NCBI RefSeq assembly: GCF_049310885.1
Contig: NZ_JBMDYO010000001.1
Coordinates: 372,001 to 436,000 of the forward strand
Length of the DNA: 64,000 bases
Direction: 5' to 3'
Origin: CAYZJV01 sp049310885
Lineage (GTDB): Bacteria; Spirochaetota; Spirochaetia; Sphaerochaetales; Sphaerochaetaceae
Notes under the pieces: generated by a model
Told to the model about the DNA's origin: nothing
Database searches by the model: none
What the model saw: the letters and a program-made list of their open reading frames with translations, nothing else
Translations under genes and position numbers: made by a program
In this document: positions 52,648 through 62,282 of the stretch, piece by piece
How the letters are laid out: each line of letters starts with the position of its first letter
Numbering within the stretch: position 1 is the stretch's first letter

Positions 52648-53952
52648 TCACCCCCATACCTGCATAAGGACATAGTTGAACCAACTACGGAAATTACGAT
52701 AGGAGAGAGCCTCTTTACGAGTGACGGGGCGGCAATGTTCCAAAAGCGTATCCACATACGCCATTGAATATTCGGCAACCCGATGATCCTCGAATAGGAT
52801 ATTCATCTCCCGTGACAGTGTCTGGGATCGAAGATTATAGTTCGCACTTCCAACGGTTACCAGGGTATCATCTGCAATCATAAGCTTAAGGTGAAGGAAA
52901 GCCTTCATGGGTGATTCAAACATCCATACATTCACCCCAATATCCAAGAGATCCAACACGCCATAACGGGAGGCCATTTCATACTTCGGTTGTGTCGAAT
53001 TAGCCGATAAGATTACATTCACTGAAACTCCTCTTTCTACGGCATAACGGAGACGATCGAGGAGAGCTGGAGTGAGGAAGGTATACCCTTGGACAAGCCA
53101 CAATTCATCCTCTGCATACATACTGAAAAGATCGAACAGCGAAGAAATACTCGATCGCGAAGGCCAGTTGTGGTCCAAAAACCAGAGAGCAGTATTTGAC
53201 TCGCCTGTAGGCAATTCGTTATTCACGACGAAATCATCCGTATGCAAGCGTTGTGGACTATATCGATTCCACGTATCAACAAAGGTTTCCAATACTGCCT
53301 CTGTCGCCCCTGGAGAGATGATCTCAGCCATGGTATCAATATTGCCCATCCCTGACGGCCAATCAATAGAGGTCTGATTGACGTTAATACCTCCAACCGC
53401 AAGCAGTTCACCATCGAATACCCAATATTTACGATGATCCCTATCGAGCAGGTTGGGAAGGAAGAATAAATTGCTCATAGATAGGGAGTTATATTCGACT
53501 ACATCGAGTCCCAAATCCCGCAGATACATGAATGCAGCTTTGATTCGCTCATTCGATATAGGAATCATCTGGAAATTTGATGACGAGTCAATCATAATAT
53601 AAACACGAACACCTTCAGCAGCTTTCTTCGCAAGAGCTTGCCAGACAGGAGCAGTAGACTCATGTTCTACCCCAAGAAATGTAGAAACAAGAATATAATC
53701 GGTCGCTTTTTCTATCAGTTCAAGTGACCGTACATTCCATTCAGCACCAGTATTATAATATTTGGGCAGGGTAGATCCGTAGGAAGGGATCTTTCGATCC
53801 TCCATGTATTTGGCGACATCTACTACATCATGCTTGTATTCATTGCGCAAACTCTCCAATCGATTGGTGGTTGAGCAACTAGTAAGGACCACGGCAATCG
53901 TACATGAAAGGAGAACAAACAACATATATCGTAAAGAACTACGCCTACGCAT
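52648..53952 (-). CDS. Phospholipase-D-family lipoprotein (cardiolipin-synthase-like)
   Basis: 434 residues from ATG 53952. A signal ends at the lipobox VVLTSC near residue 25. Two HKD catalytic motifs are visible: RDHRKYWVFDGELLAVGGIN and FLHLKLMIADDTLVTVGSAN. The PLD fold uses them to transfer or hydrolyse phosphatidyl groups. Lipid anchoring outside the cytoplasm is unusual for cardiolipin synthase, so an envelope phospholipase or transphosphatidylase is as likely. It heads a three-gene unit with two envelope proteins. Confidence 0.82.
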   Translation of the reverse strand: MRRRSSLRYMLFVLLSCTIAVVLTSCSTTNRLESLRNEYKHDVVDVAKYMEDRKIPSYGSTLPKYYNTGAEWNVRSLELIEKATDYILVSTFLGVEHESTAPVWQALAKKAAEGVRVYIMIDSSSNFQMIPISNERIKAAFMYLRDLGLDVVEYNSLSMSNLFFLPNLLDRDHRKYWVFDGELLAVGGINVNQTSIDWPSGMGNIDTMAEIISPGATEAVLETFVDTWNRYSPQRLHTDDFVVNNELPTGESNTALWFLDHNWPSRSSISSLFDLFSMYAEDELWLVQGYTFLTPALLDRLRYAVERGVSVNVILSANSTQPKYEMASRYGVLDLLDIGVNVWMFESPMKAFLHLKLMIADDTLVTVGSANYNLRSQTLSREMNILFEDHRVAEYSMAYVDTLLEHCRPVTRKEALSYRNFRSWFNYVLMQVWG

Positions 53953-54045
53953 AATAGAAAAATATAACAAACAAGTGCATCAAGATAAAAGCCTTTATAG
54001 GGAGTAAAAGAATAACTTTTTCTGATATATCGTAATAAAAAACTC

Positions 54046-55527
54046 TTATATTGGAATTCCCGCGTGACTTCTCTTTCGATAGATGCTCTTTTCGTATAGA
54101 TTTTCCAACTCGCCATGAACGAGAGGTTCGATACAACGCCTATCATTATAGCATTTCCCAAGAACGGATCTGCTATCCGCTTTTGGCCAGTCCAAAGCTC
54201 CTTCTACCATAAAAGTGACTATGTCCCGCTGGATCTCATCAGCAATTTTGTATACCGGTTGCATATCTCCCATGAGAAGGAACATCGGACGGACAAGTAC
54301 CGGTTTGAAATTCCCAAACACATAGGGAAGATCACTGGAATGAATTGCATGCATACCATTCATTCGGAGGGCTCGGGTCTCGAAATCAAATCGATACATC
54401 CATGCATTCCCCGTTGTACCGATTGCCTGTGCGAACCACGTGCTTGAGATCCTGAACAACAAATCTGTGTACATCATGGACATCCCTCGATCTTCACCAA
54501 ACAGAGTTTTATAGGTTTCTTCAAGTTCTACTTGCAGTTGTGAGGACTCCAGTTCCAATCCCCTTGTAACAATTGCCCCTACATCGAGAAATCTAGCCAG
54601 AGGTCGAATGGCCATGAAACCCATCTCTTCTTTCGTTGTTCCAATGAGCATGGGAACGAGTACTTTCCCTTCTGTTGCCCCTCGGATGGGATAATCGGTA
54701 ACAGTAGTTCCATCTACGGTTACCCTGAATGTAGCTGCACCCATTCCGTAACTACGGATAAACTTCTTCTGGAGAGTGATCATCCCATCAAAATCATGGG
54801 CAAGCAACTCTTTCGCTGATTTAATTTTGGCCATCTCAAGAAATGCTTCGGTACCTTGTTCGCATAATGATGGTGATTGAACTTGAGTCGGACCTCCACT
54901 CATCATTACAGCACGATGGAACAACCCCCTACATGCCGATGATGTGGCAAGGGCAGAGACTATAGTGCCTCCAGCTGACTGACCGATGATGGTTATGCAA
55001 TCGGGATCCCCCCCAAAATCGAGGATGTGGTCTCTCACCCAATTGAGCGCCAAAACGATATCCTGTACCCCATTGTTCGGTCCATAGCTGGAATCGAGAA
55101 CACCAAAATCCAAAAATCCATATACTCCCAGTCTATAGTTGCAAGTCACTACAACAATATCGTGCTTGCTGGCTAAGTAGGAGCCATGATAGTAGGATTC
55201 ACTGCCAGCACCATGATTGAGCGACCCACCATGAATATAAAATAGGACTGGACGTCTTTTCCCATCTGCAGCTGGAGACCAGATGTTGAGAGTAAGGCTA
55301 TCTGTGGATACTTTTTTCCTCAGGAAACTCCGCTGTGGGCATATCCCGCTATAGCTAGATGCATCAAGAATTCCTTTCCAGGCAGGAACAGGCTCTGGGG
55401 GCAAGAACTGTTGCTCCTTCACCAGAGGAACGGCATAAGGAATTCCTTTCCAACTGAGAACACCCCTATCGAGTGCTCCTTTGATTCTACCGAGCGAGGT
55501 GGTGACCATGGTTTGTGTTTCAGGCAT
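54046..55527 (-). CDS. Type-B carboxylesterase
   Basis: 493 residues from ATG 55527, GGAGG 6 bases upstream. It has no signal peptide. The nucleophile elbow is TIIGQSAGGTIVSAL (Ser near residue 180). The oxyanion-hole motif is FYIHGGSLNHGAGSE, and EDCL-like CPQRSF is near residue 70. It hydrolyses esters such as p-nitrobenzyl-type or plant-derived acyl esters; the natural substrate is unknown. It is upstream of the phospholipase-D gene on the same strand with a 93-base gap. Confidence 0.85.
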   Translation of the reverse strand: MPETQTMVTTSLGRIKGALDRGVLSWKGIPYAVPLVKEQQFLPPEPVPAWKGILDASSYSGICPQRSFLRKKVSTDSLTLNIWSPAADGKRRPVLFYIHGGSLNHGAGSESYYHGSYLASKHDIVVVTCNYRLGVYGFLDFGVLDSSYGPNNGVQDIVLALNWVRDHILDFGGDPDCITIIGQSAGGTIVSALATSSACRGLFHRAVMMSGGPTQVQSPSLCEQGTEAFLEMAKIKSAKELLAHDFDGMITLQKKFIRSYGMGAATFRVTVDGTTVTDYPIRGATEGKVLVPMLIGTTKEEMGFMAIRPLARFLDVGAIVTRGLELESSQLQVELEETYKTLFGEDRGMSMMYTDLLFRISSTWFAQAIGTTGNAWMYRFDFETRALRMNGMHAIHSSDLPYVFGNFKPVLVRPMFLLMGDMQPVYKIADEIQRDIVTFMVEGALDWPKADSRSVLGKCYNDRRCIEPLVHGELENLYEKSIYRKRSHAGIPI

Positions 55528-55637
55528 CGCGCTCCTCCTGGATCCGATTGTAGAATCCAATTGCACAAAGGACAACCACAAACCTGTAAAAACAGACTAG
55601 ACAGAATTGAAAAATTGTTTTAAGGTGCTTCTTGCAT

Positions 55638-55709
55638 GGGCGATTAACTCAGCGGGAGAGTGCTACCTTGACGTGGTAGAAGTCACAAGTTCAATCCTTG
55701 TATCGCCCA
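55638..55709 (+). tRNA. tRNA-Val (anticodon GAC)
   Basis: The acceptor stem is GGGCGAT (55638-55644) with ATCGCCC (55702-55708). The D-arm is ACTC ... GAGT, the anticodon arm CTACC-TTGACGT-GGTAG, and the T-arm ACAAG-TTCAATC-CTTGT. The anticodon GAC reads Val GUC (and GUU). CCA is not encoded. A terminator follows 2 bases later. Confidence 0.95.
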
Positions 55710-55710
55710 A

Positions 55711-55742
55711 AAGGCGACCGATACGAAATCGGTCGCCTTTTT
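55711..55742 (+). terminator. Terminator of the tRNA-Val gene
   Basis: A perfect 12-bp stem AAGGCGACCGAT (55711-55722) with ATCGGTCGCCTT (55728-55739), a 5-base loop and a T-run. The T-run is on the plus strand, consistent with the tRNA. Confidence 0.88.
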
Positions 55743-55872
55743 CATAAACATCCAGCCAGAAGACACCACATGGAGCACCATGCTTATCAGGAACCTGACA
55801 GATTCCCCCTAGGATCGTTCCAGTGGGAAAAAGCGAATGGTTACCAACTATTGCACAGCGTCCCTGCGGCTT

Positions 55873-56970
55873 TTACCGCTCCCTTTGATCCCCGATCTGC
55901 TGCCTGCCAAACAGCCTCAAATAAGGTGGTAGAGCTATACTGAATCTCCTCCTGTCACGTAGCGACATGATAACGCTTTGCAACACTATGAAGAAATACA
56001 GCAAAAGTCCGCTTACCATTGCTTGGAAATTTGATTGAACTCCTGCCGCACGAATCAATTCATTGATTACCAGAAGAGTCAACGTTCCTATTGGAGCTCC
56101 GAGTAGGTTTCCTACCCCACCGTTGAGCAATGTACCGCCAATGATAGCCGAGGCTATTGCTTTCATTTCGGCTCCTGCCGCATTTCCGACATTGCCGGCT
56201 CCAGTTGTCATTATATACACAAACCCCGCAATACCGGCTGTCAAACCACTAATCACATAGGTAATGAAGATTGTTCTCTTTACATTGATACCAAGCATCA
56301 TCGCGCTATGGGTATTTCCTCCGACGGCGTAGACATTGCGTCCGAAACGTGACCACTTCATCAAAGATGCAAGGATGATAAGTAGGATCACAACAACTAT
56401 AGCACCAGGTTTTATCTCACATGGTATGAAAACACCCAGTCTGTTCTTCGTCCCAAGCCATGCAATGACTATATCAAAATCCCTCAAACTGACGAAAGCT
56501 GGCATCGTTACATTGATCGGATCCTTATGGAGTGTCGTCAGTAGCCCCTGTGCCAGGAACAAGCCCGACAACGTAATGATGAACGGCTGGATCTCTAGAT
56601 AGGCTATAAGATATCCATGCAGGATTCCAAATGCGATACCTATGCCAAGCGCAACAAAGACGGCTCCCCAAACGCTCCCCATCTCAGATTCCAAGAAGAC
56701 CGCACAGGCCATTGTCACCAAGCCACACACTGAGCCTATCGAGATATCGATACCGCCCCCGATCATGACGATACACAACCCAAGGGTCATGATAATGAGT
56801 GGGGCATTTAGATTGAACAAGTCGAAGAATGTCTGGAACTGCATGAAACTATTCGGGAAGCTGATGATCGCAAACAGATACATCAGTACAAATATGACCG
56901 CAGCTATGAGAAACAGAATATTTGAATTCGATAGTCTTGCCTTTGGTTTGATCATGTCCACAGATGCCAT
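55873..56970 (-). CDS. Sugar ABC transporter permease (YjfF-like)
   Basis: 365 residues with about nine membrane helices. It has VMIGGGIDISIGSVCGLVTM, FIITLSGLFLAQGL, GGNTHSAMMLGINVKRT and IIGGTLLNGGVGNLLGAPIG, the BPD_transp_2 family pattern. Together with the preceding three genes it forms a YtfQ-R-T-YjfF (galactofuranose-type) importer in the same order. GGGGGAA stands before the ATG, which follows the YtfT-like stop by 1 base. Confidence 0.85.
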   Translation of the reverse strand: MASVDMIKPKARLSNSNILFLIAAVIFVLMYLFAIISFPNSFMQFQTFFDLFNLNAPLIIMTLGLCIVMIGGGIDISIGSVCGLVTMACAVFLESEMGSVWGAVFVALGIGIAFGILHGYLIAYLEIQPFIITLSGLFLAQGLLTTLHKDPINVTMPAFVSLRDFDIVIAWLGTKNRLGVFIPCEIKPGAIVVVILLIILASLMKWSRFGRNVYAVGGNTHSAMMLGINVKRTIFITYVISGLTAGIAGFVYIMTTGAGNVGNAAGAEMKAIASAIIGGTLLNGGVGNLLGAPIGTLTLLVINELIRAAGVQSNFQAMVSGLLLYFFIVLQSVIMSLRDRRRFSIALPPYLRLFGRQQIGDQRER

Positions 56971-56971
56971 C

Positions 56972-58057
56972 CTATTCCCCCTGCTTCTTGGCTATGATTG
57001 TGGTGGAAACAATTCCCTTGTGTTGGCTTGAAGCATGTCCCCGAGACCGAATCCTGTCCACAGTCTTGCTCATGAAAGCCCTGACCACGGGCGATGCGAC
57101 TACCATGAGAATGATAATGAAGACGGCTTTGAATACTTTGATCATCGCCGGTTCTATCTCCAGCCTGAGAAGAGTCCTATTCAGCATCTCTATCGTGTAG
57201 GCACCGATTATGGAACCGGTGATGCTGAACTTTCCACCGACAAGTGAGTTACCGCCGATAGCCACGGCGAGAATCGCATCCATCATGATAAGCTTGAGTA
57301 AGTTGACGCTGTCGTGACGTCCTGCCTTGTTAACTGCAATGAAACCGGCAACTGCGGTACAGACTCCCATGATCAAGAAGGTCAGGAATATGATTTTCTT
57401 CGGGTTGATCCCATTCAGACGTGCAGCATTCGGGTTGATGCCGACAGTTTCTACATAGAGTCTGAGATTCGTGGTTTTGATAACCACCGCAACAATTGCG
57501 ATGAAGACCACTGTCAGGATTATCGGTGTTTGTATCGGGACTCCCGGTATTACCGTACCTATCTGATTCGATATATCGTTAGCCAGGATTGGTGATAATT
57601 TACCGTCTATCATGAAGGCTATGGACCTTCCTCCCGTAAACAGTATAAGCGAGGCTACCATTGGCTGGACCTTGAATACCGAAACCAGGGTACCGTTGAA
57701 AGCGCCAAGAACCATGCCGGCGATACAACTCAAGAGGAACCCTGCCACGATGACTGGCAGTGTGACTTCACCGGCCTGCAGGACATACTGGACAAATACG
57801 GCAGAAGTAATGGTGGCACTTACCCCGATACTGATGTCCTGCCCCCGCGAAGCTCCAGTCACCAGCGTCATACCGATGGAGAGGATGACCAATTCGGAAG
57901 CACCGAACAGGATATTCGGTATGTTCCCGTAGAATGCTCCGTTTACCATGGTGATGTGGAAATAATCGGCACCTTTTATGAGATTGATGATGATGAGCAA
58001 CGTCATCACCGAGATGGGAAGGACCAGGTGAGAAATGTTCTTTATCAATTTACTCAT
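56972..58057 (-). CDS. Sugar ABC transporter permease (YtfT-like)
   Basis: 361 residues, about nine helices. It contains TLVTGASRGQDISIGVSATI, VGINPNAARLNGINPKKII and AVAIGGNSLVGGKFSITGS. It resembles YtfT. It overlaps the ATPase stop by 8 bases, so translation is coupled. Confidence 0.87.
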   Translation of the reverse strand: MSKLIKNISHLVLPISVMTLLIIINLIKGADYFHITMVNGAFYGNIPNILFGASELVILSIGMTLVTGASRGQDISIGVSATITSAVFVQYVLQAGEVTLPVIVAGFLLSCIAGMVLGAFNGTLVSVFKVQPMVASLILFTGGRSIAFMIDGKLSPILANDISNQIGTVIPGVPIQTPIILTVVFIAIVAVVIKTTNLRLYVETVGINPNAARLNGINPKKIIFLTFLIMGVCTAVAGFIAVNKAGRHDSVNLLKLIMMDAILAVAIGGNSLVGGKFSITGSIIGAYTIEMLNRTLLRLEIEPAMIKVFKAVFIIILMVVASPVVRAFMSKTVDRIRSRGHASSQHKGIVSTTIIAKKQGE

Positions 58058-59561
58058 GTGTTCTTCCCCCCTGTGCTATTACGGTCATAACATCACTCTC
58101 CGTCAATTCCGACCCCCTAAGCTCCCCTACAATTTCACGGTCTTTCATGACTATCAATCGGGTACAGGTTCGAATCATCTCGTCGATTTCTGAAGAGATG
58201 AATGTCAGGCTCATCCCGCTAGCGGCAAGATTGAGCACCAGTTTTTGGATCTCAACCTTGGTCCCGACATCGATACCACGGGTTGGTTCATCCAGAATCA
58301 GGTACTCCGGGTTGGTAAGGAGCCAGCGAGCAAGGATGACTTTCTGCTGGTTGCCTCCTGAAAGAGATTTGATCGGTGTGTTTGCTGTTGGCGTCTTGAT
58401 GTTCAACTTCCCAATGTACTCATCGGCAAATATCTGTGCCTGATTCTTTGAAAAAGGCTTGAAAAAGCCTTTCATGACCTGCAAGGCTAGGATGATATTG
58501 TCGCGTACCGACAGGTCCTCGATAATGCCATCACCCTTTCGGTCCTCCGGTAAGTAACCTATTCCTTGTTTCATTGCGTGCAGCGGTGTTTTGATTTTCA
58601 CCCTCTTGCCCTTCATCCTTACTTCACCACCAGTTGTCTTGTCAGCGGCGAATATGGCACGGACACTTTCACTACGTCCGGAGCCGAGTAGACCAGCGAA
58701 TCCGTTCACTTCGCCTTTCTGTATGGCGAAGTCGAAGGGTCTTACTCCCGCGGTACTCGAAAGCCCTTTTCCTTCAAAGACAGGGGTGGATGTATCGAAT
58801 ACGATCGGTCCATGTTTCTTAAGGGTTGTAATATCCTCAAGTACATTTCCCAGCATCTTCGAGATCAGTTCGATTTGTGGGAGCGAGATCGTTTCATATT
58901 CGCCGACTAGCTTTCCATTGCGAAGAACAGTGATCCTGTCGCTGATTTCGTATACTTGTTCGAGAAAATGAGTGATGAAGATGATTCCTACGCCCCGCTC
59001 TTTCAGCTCACGCATGAGCGTGAAGAGTTTCTGTACCTCGTCTTCATCAAGAGAGGATGTCGGCTCGTCCAGTATGAGAATCTTGCAATCCATATCCACC
59101 GCTCGTGCGATGGCAATCATCTGCTGTACAGCAAGCGAGCAGCTCGCGAGTTCCTGGATCGGACTTGCCGGAATACCGAGGGAATCAAGCAATTGTGCCG
59201 CCTTTTCGTTCATCTGCCTCCATTTGATGACCGGGCTGTGACTACGGCCGATAAACATATTTTCAGCCACAGTCAAATTTGGACACAACGTTATTTCCTG
59301 GTAGACTGTACCTATTCCCTTGTTTTGCGCCTCTTCCGGCGTCTTGAAGTTGATAGGCTCCCCATATAGGGTAATCAAGCCGGCGTCTTTTTCGTAGACT
59401 CCGGTAATGACTTTAATCAGTGTTGACTTGCCAGCCCCGTTTTCTCCCATGAGTGCATGGATTTCACCCTTTCGAAGCTTGAAGTCTACGCTATCCAGAG
59501 CTTTGACCCCAGGAAATGATTTGCTGATATCCTTCATTTCGAGTATGGTTTCTGACAACAA
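58050..59561 (-). CDS. Sugar ABC transporter ATPase (YtfR-like)
   Basis: 503 residues, two ABC domains. Domain 1: GENGAGKST, SCSLAVQQMIAIARAVDMD, ILDEPTSSLD. Domain 2: degenerate GLLGSGRSE, LSGGNQQKVILARWLLTNP, ILDEPTRGID. The start is TTG at 59561 with GGAG about 8 bases upstream; ATG at 59537 is a weaker alternative. It is separated from the binding protein by a long hairpin. Confidence 0.92.
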   Translation of the reverse strand: MLSETILEMKDISKSFPGVKALDSVDFKLRKGEIHALMGENGAGKSTLIKVITGVYEKDAGLITLYGEPINFKTPEEAQNKGIGTVYQEITLCPNLTVAENMFIGRSHSPVIKWRQMNEKAAQLLDSLGIPASPIQELASCSLAVQQMIAIARAVDMDCKILILDEPTSSLDEDEVQKLFTLMRELKERGVGIIFITHFLEQVYEISDRITVLRNGKLVGEYETISLPQIELISKMLGNVLEDITTLKKHGPIVFDTSTPVFEGKGLSSTAGVRPFDFAIQKGEVNGFAGLLGSGRSESVRAIFAADKTTGGEVRMKGKRVKIKTPLHAMKQGIGYLPEDRKGDGIIEDLSVRDNIILALQVMKGFFKPFSKNQAQIFADEYIGKLNIKTPTANTPIKSLSGGNQQKVILARWLLTNPEYLILDEPTRGIDVGTKVEIQKLVLNLAASGMSLTFISSEIDEMIRTCTRLIVMKDREIVGELRGSELTESDVMTVIAQGGRTHE

Positions 59562-59598
59562 TCAAAGATCTCCTTATAATGATACGGTACAAGTCAAC

Positions 59599-59635
59599 TG
59601 CGGTGCGGTTTGTGGAATCATCTCCACGCACCGCA
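59599..59635. promoter_or_regulatory. Intercistronic hairpin between YtfQ-like and YtfR-like genes
   Basis: TGCGGTGCG (59599-59607) pairs perfectly with CGCACCGCA (59627-59635), and TGGA with TCCA pairs inside. It is GC-rich, lacks a strong T-run, and lies in the 117-base gap after the binding-protein gene. It probably limits read-through and protects the upstream message. Confidence 0.6.
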
Positions 59636-59678
59636 CTGCATCTATAACATTCATGTGATTGTAATTTCTTACAAATAC

Positions 59679-60665
59679 CTACCTTGTGATTACACCGTTA
59701 CCAGGATCTGCATTGATTCCCCATTTCGCGATGAGTTCATCGGTAATCGTGTCAGTAGTCAAGAGCAGCTCTTCCTGGTAGACAACTCCACTAGGCATTT
59801 TCCCGCTCTTGATCCATTCAGAAATCTGAGCTGCCTGACGTGGGTTGCATTGCATATCGGCATCCCAGTAACCAGCCTGTACGTTTCTGAGTGCAAATCG
59901 GTTAAAATCGAATCCAATGACCTTGACCTTTCCGCCCTTGCCATGACTGATTCCAGCTGCCTCGAGTGCCTGTACAGCTCCTTGTGCCATGCCATCATTC
60001 TGAGCGTAGATGACGTTGAAATCCTTACCTGCAGCAATTGCTGCTTCGACAACTTTACGTGCTTCCTCAAGACTCCAGCTGTCTCCACCTGTTCCATCGG
60101 CAACGATAGTGAGTTTCCCTGCTTTAGCTGCGTCAAGAACGGCTGCACTTCGGCCAATTTCTGCAGCAGAACCCATCTGTCCGCGAATAAGGATCAGGTT
60201 GATCTCATCAAGATCCAGACCCAACACCCATTCGACAGCCTTCTCACCTTCATAAGCCATATCCGAGAGGATTGCGGCCTGGTAATTGGATTCATCTGTA
60301 TCAATAGCACGGTCAAAGAGAATTACTTGGATACCTGCATCCTTCGCTGACTTCAAAGTATCATCCCATCCAGAAGCGTTTGCTGCTGAGATCAAGAGAT
60401 AGTCCACTCCGTCTCGGATGTAGCCTTTTGCGGCAGCAATCTGCTCACTGTTGTCCATAGTGTTGGTCTGTTTTGCGTCATAACCATTAGCTTCTGAGAA
60501 CACTGCGTTCATGTCTTCAACGTTAGCCTGTCGATATCCGGATTCTTCTGGTGGCAGATTTACAATACCAACCTTGGTTAAACCAGACTCTTGCTGACCA
60601 GCTGCGAATAGAGCTCCCGCCCCCAGCACAATAAGAACCATAAAAATACCTAGAGTTTTTTTCAT
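59679..60665 (-). CDS. Sugar ABC transporter substrate-binding protein (YtfQ-like)
   Basis: 328 residues. The signal peptide (about 1-22) is followed by AAGQQESG, the lineage-typical spacer. Type I fold motifs: SGYRQANVEDMNAVFSEANG, GYIRDGVDYLLISAANASGW, VILFDRAIDTDESNY, VIYAQNDGMAQGAVQALEAA. The RAID ligand region resembles YtfQ (galactofuranose binding). AAAAGGAGG precedes the ATG. First gene of the importer operon. Confidence 0.9.
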   Translation of the reverse strand: MKKTLGIFMVLIVLGAGALFAAGQQESGLTKVGIVNLPPEESGYRQANVEDMNAVFSEANGYDAKQTNTMDNSEQIAAAKGYIRDGVDYLLISAANASGWDDTLKSAKDAGIQVILFDRAIDTDESNYQAAILSDMAYEGEKAVEWVLGLDLDEINLILIRGQMGSAAEIGRSAAVLDAAKAGKLTIVADGTGGDSWSLEEARKVVEAAIAAGKDFNVIYAQNDGMAQGAVQALEAAGISHGKGGKVKVIGFDFNRFALRNVQAGYWDADMQCNPRQAAQISEWIKSGKMPSGVVYQEELLLTTDTITDELIAKWGINADPGNGVITR

Positions 60666-60989
60666 GTGTCCCTCCTTTTAAGGAATCATAAGAAATAGAT
60701 AGTTGCTTAGCGGCAACGCCGCATCTATGCATGAAATCCTAAGGTCAGCCATTTCAGAAGTACATGAAGTATTCTATGGAGTTTGGTAAGATATTTTACG
60801 CTTTCAAGATAAATATTGAGAAAGGAGTAAAAAGGTTTGATATTATATGGAGAACTTTCAATATCTTACGATATCTGGTGAAACATCGCACCAGTCAAGA
60901 AAAGTTTACACAACGTGACATGAGCTAGTTTCTTTTTTTTACCGTTGGCATGAATGGTTATAGACTTGTTTTATCTTTTCCAAGTCAAC
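60666..60989. other. Intergenic region upstream of the YtfQ-like gene
   Basis: About 320 bases, AT-rich, between the response regulator stop and the importer start, all genes on the minus strand. It should hold the importer promoter and the target of the neighbouring AraC-type response regulator. I see no consensus promoter or clear inverted repeat. Confidence 0.4.
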
Positions 60990-62282
60990 CTACTTTCTGA
61001 AGGTACTCCGATACTCCCGTGGAGACATACCGGTCTGTTTCTTGAATATAAAGCTGAAGTAGTGGGGATCACTGTAGCCGGTTTCATAGGTAATATCAGA
61101 ACAACGCATATCACTCTCCAACAGAAGTTGTTTGGCTCGCTTGATCCGGACCGAAGTAAGGTATTCAATAAATGTGGTACCACTACCTTGGCTGAATACA
61201 GTACTGAAATGGTTTGGACTCATATAAACGTGGGCTGCTACGGATTGCAGAGAAATATCGGACTTATGGTAAGATTGTTTTATATGCTCCTTGGCCTTGT
61301 TTATGATGGTCAAGTGCCGTGAATGTATCGATGCGTTCGCATCCGGATCCTCTGGAGCATACCTATCCTCCATTTGCAGATCTCCTGCACTAATTATGGT
61401 CCTTTCCCTAGATTGGGCCATATAACGCATAGCATTGTAGGCATAGGCATATGAACGTTTGGTCTCATGCAAATGGTCGACCACGGAGCCAATACCAATC
61501 GAAACCTTGCAATCGGTATTTCTCTCGATCTCGAATTTCAAGGATTGTGCCAATGGATAAATGGATTCATCAACCAAAGATTCATTCATATGCTTGAATA
61601 AGAGAATCTCCTTCTCCACACTCTGGGAAAAATGGATAATCTCATGACGATCCTTCACGAGAAAGTCCAATAATGATTTGGCCTTAGCACACTGGCGGAA
61701 ATCGTCTGAATCGATCGGAAAATCCACCACCATGACAACATACCCTCCGGGAAGCAAATCGAGTCCCATCTCATGTGATTTCCCAATGATATCCTCATTC
61801 TCCATAAGGCCGATAACCATATCATTCAAAAACCGCTCTCGTATGATCTCATCAGAGGACTGTACCCGTATCTCCAATGATTCTACATGATCAAGTCGCT
61901 CCTTTTCCTCAACAATCTGCCTAGCTACTTTATCGAGCGATCTAATCATCTCAGCTGCCGAAACCGGCTTCAACAAATATTCCTCCACCCCGATCGAGAT
62001 AGCCTCCTTGGCATATTGGAATTCATCATGACCAGATAAGATGATTATCTTCATCCAAGGTTGGTCTTTCCTCACGATTCGAGCAAGCGCGAGACCATCC
62101 ATAAATGGCATTTTTATATCGGTAATTAGAATATCTGGTTTGATATCCCGGATTATGGGAAGAGCTATTTCCCCATCAGGAGCTTCTCCTACCAGCGTGT
62201 AGGGAGTATTTTCCCAGGGAATACTATTTCGGATTCCCTCCCTGGCGACAATTTCATCTTCTACCAAAAATACACTAAACAT
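60990..62282 (-). CDS. Two-component response regulator, AraC type (YesN-like)
   Basis: 430 residues from ATG 62282 (AAGAGGG upstream). The receiver domain is at about 1-120, with the phospho-acceptor Asp in DILITDIKMPFMDG. A middle region of about 200 residues precedes two AraC-type helix-turn-helix motifs at the C-terminus (ISLQSVAAHVYMSPNHFSTV and CSDITYETGYSDPHYFSFIF). It would control sugar genes in response to the adjacent kinase. Its start overlaps the kinase stop by 8 bases. Confidence 0.9.
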   Translation of the reverse strand: MFSVFLVEDEIVAREGIRNSIPWENTPYTLVGEAPDGEIALPIIRDIKPDILITDIKMPFMDGLALARIVRKDQPWMKIIILSGHDEFQYAKEAISIGVEEYLLKPVSAAEMIRSLDKVARQIVEEKERLDHVESLEIRVQSSDEIIRERFLNDMVIGLMENEDIIGKSHEMGLDLLPGGYVVMVVDFPIDSDDFRQCAKAKSLLDFLVKDRHEIIHFSQSVEKEILLFKHMNESLVDESIYPLAQSLKFEIERNTDCKVSIGIGSVVDHLHETKRSYAYAYNAMRYMAQSRERTIISAGDLQMEDRYAPEDPDANASIHSRHLTIINKAKEHIKQSYHKSDISLQSVAAHVYMSPNHFSTVFSQGSGTTFIEYLTSVRIKRAKQLLLESDMRCSDITYETGYSDPHYFSFIFKKQTGMSPREYRSTFRK

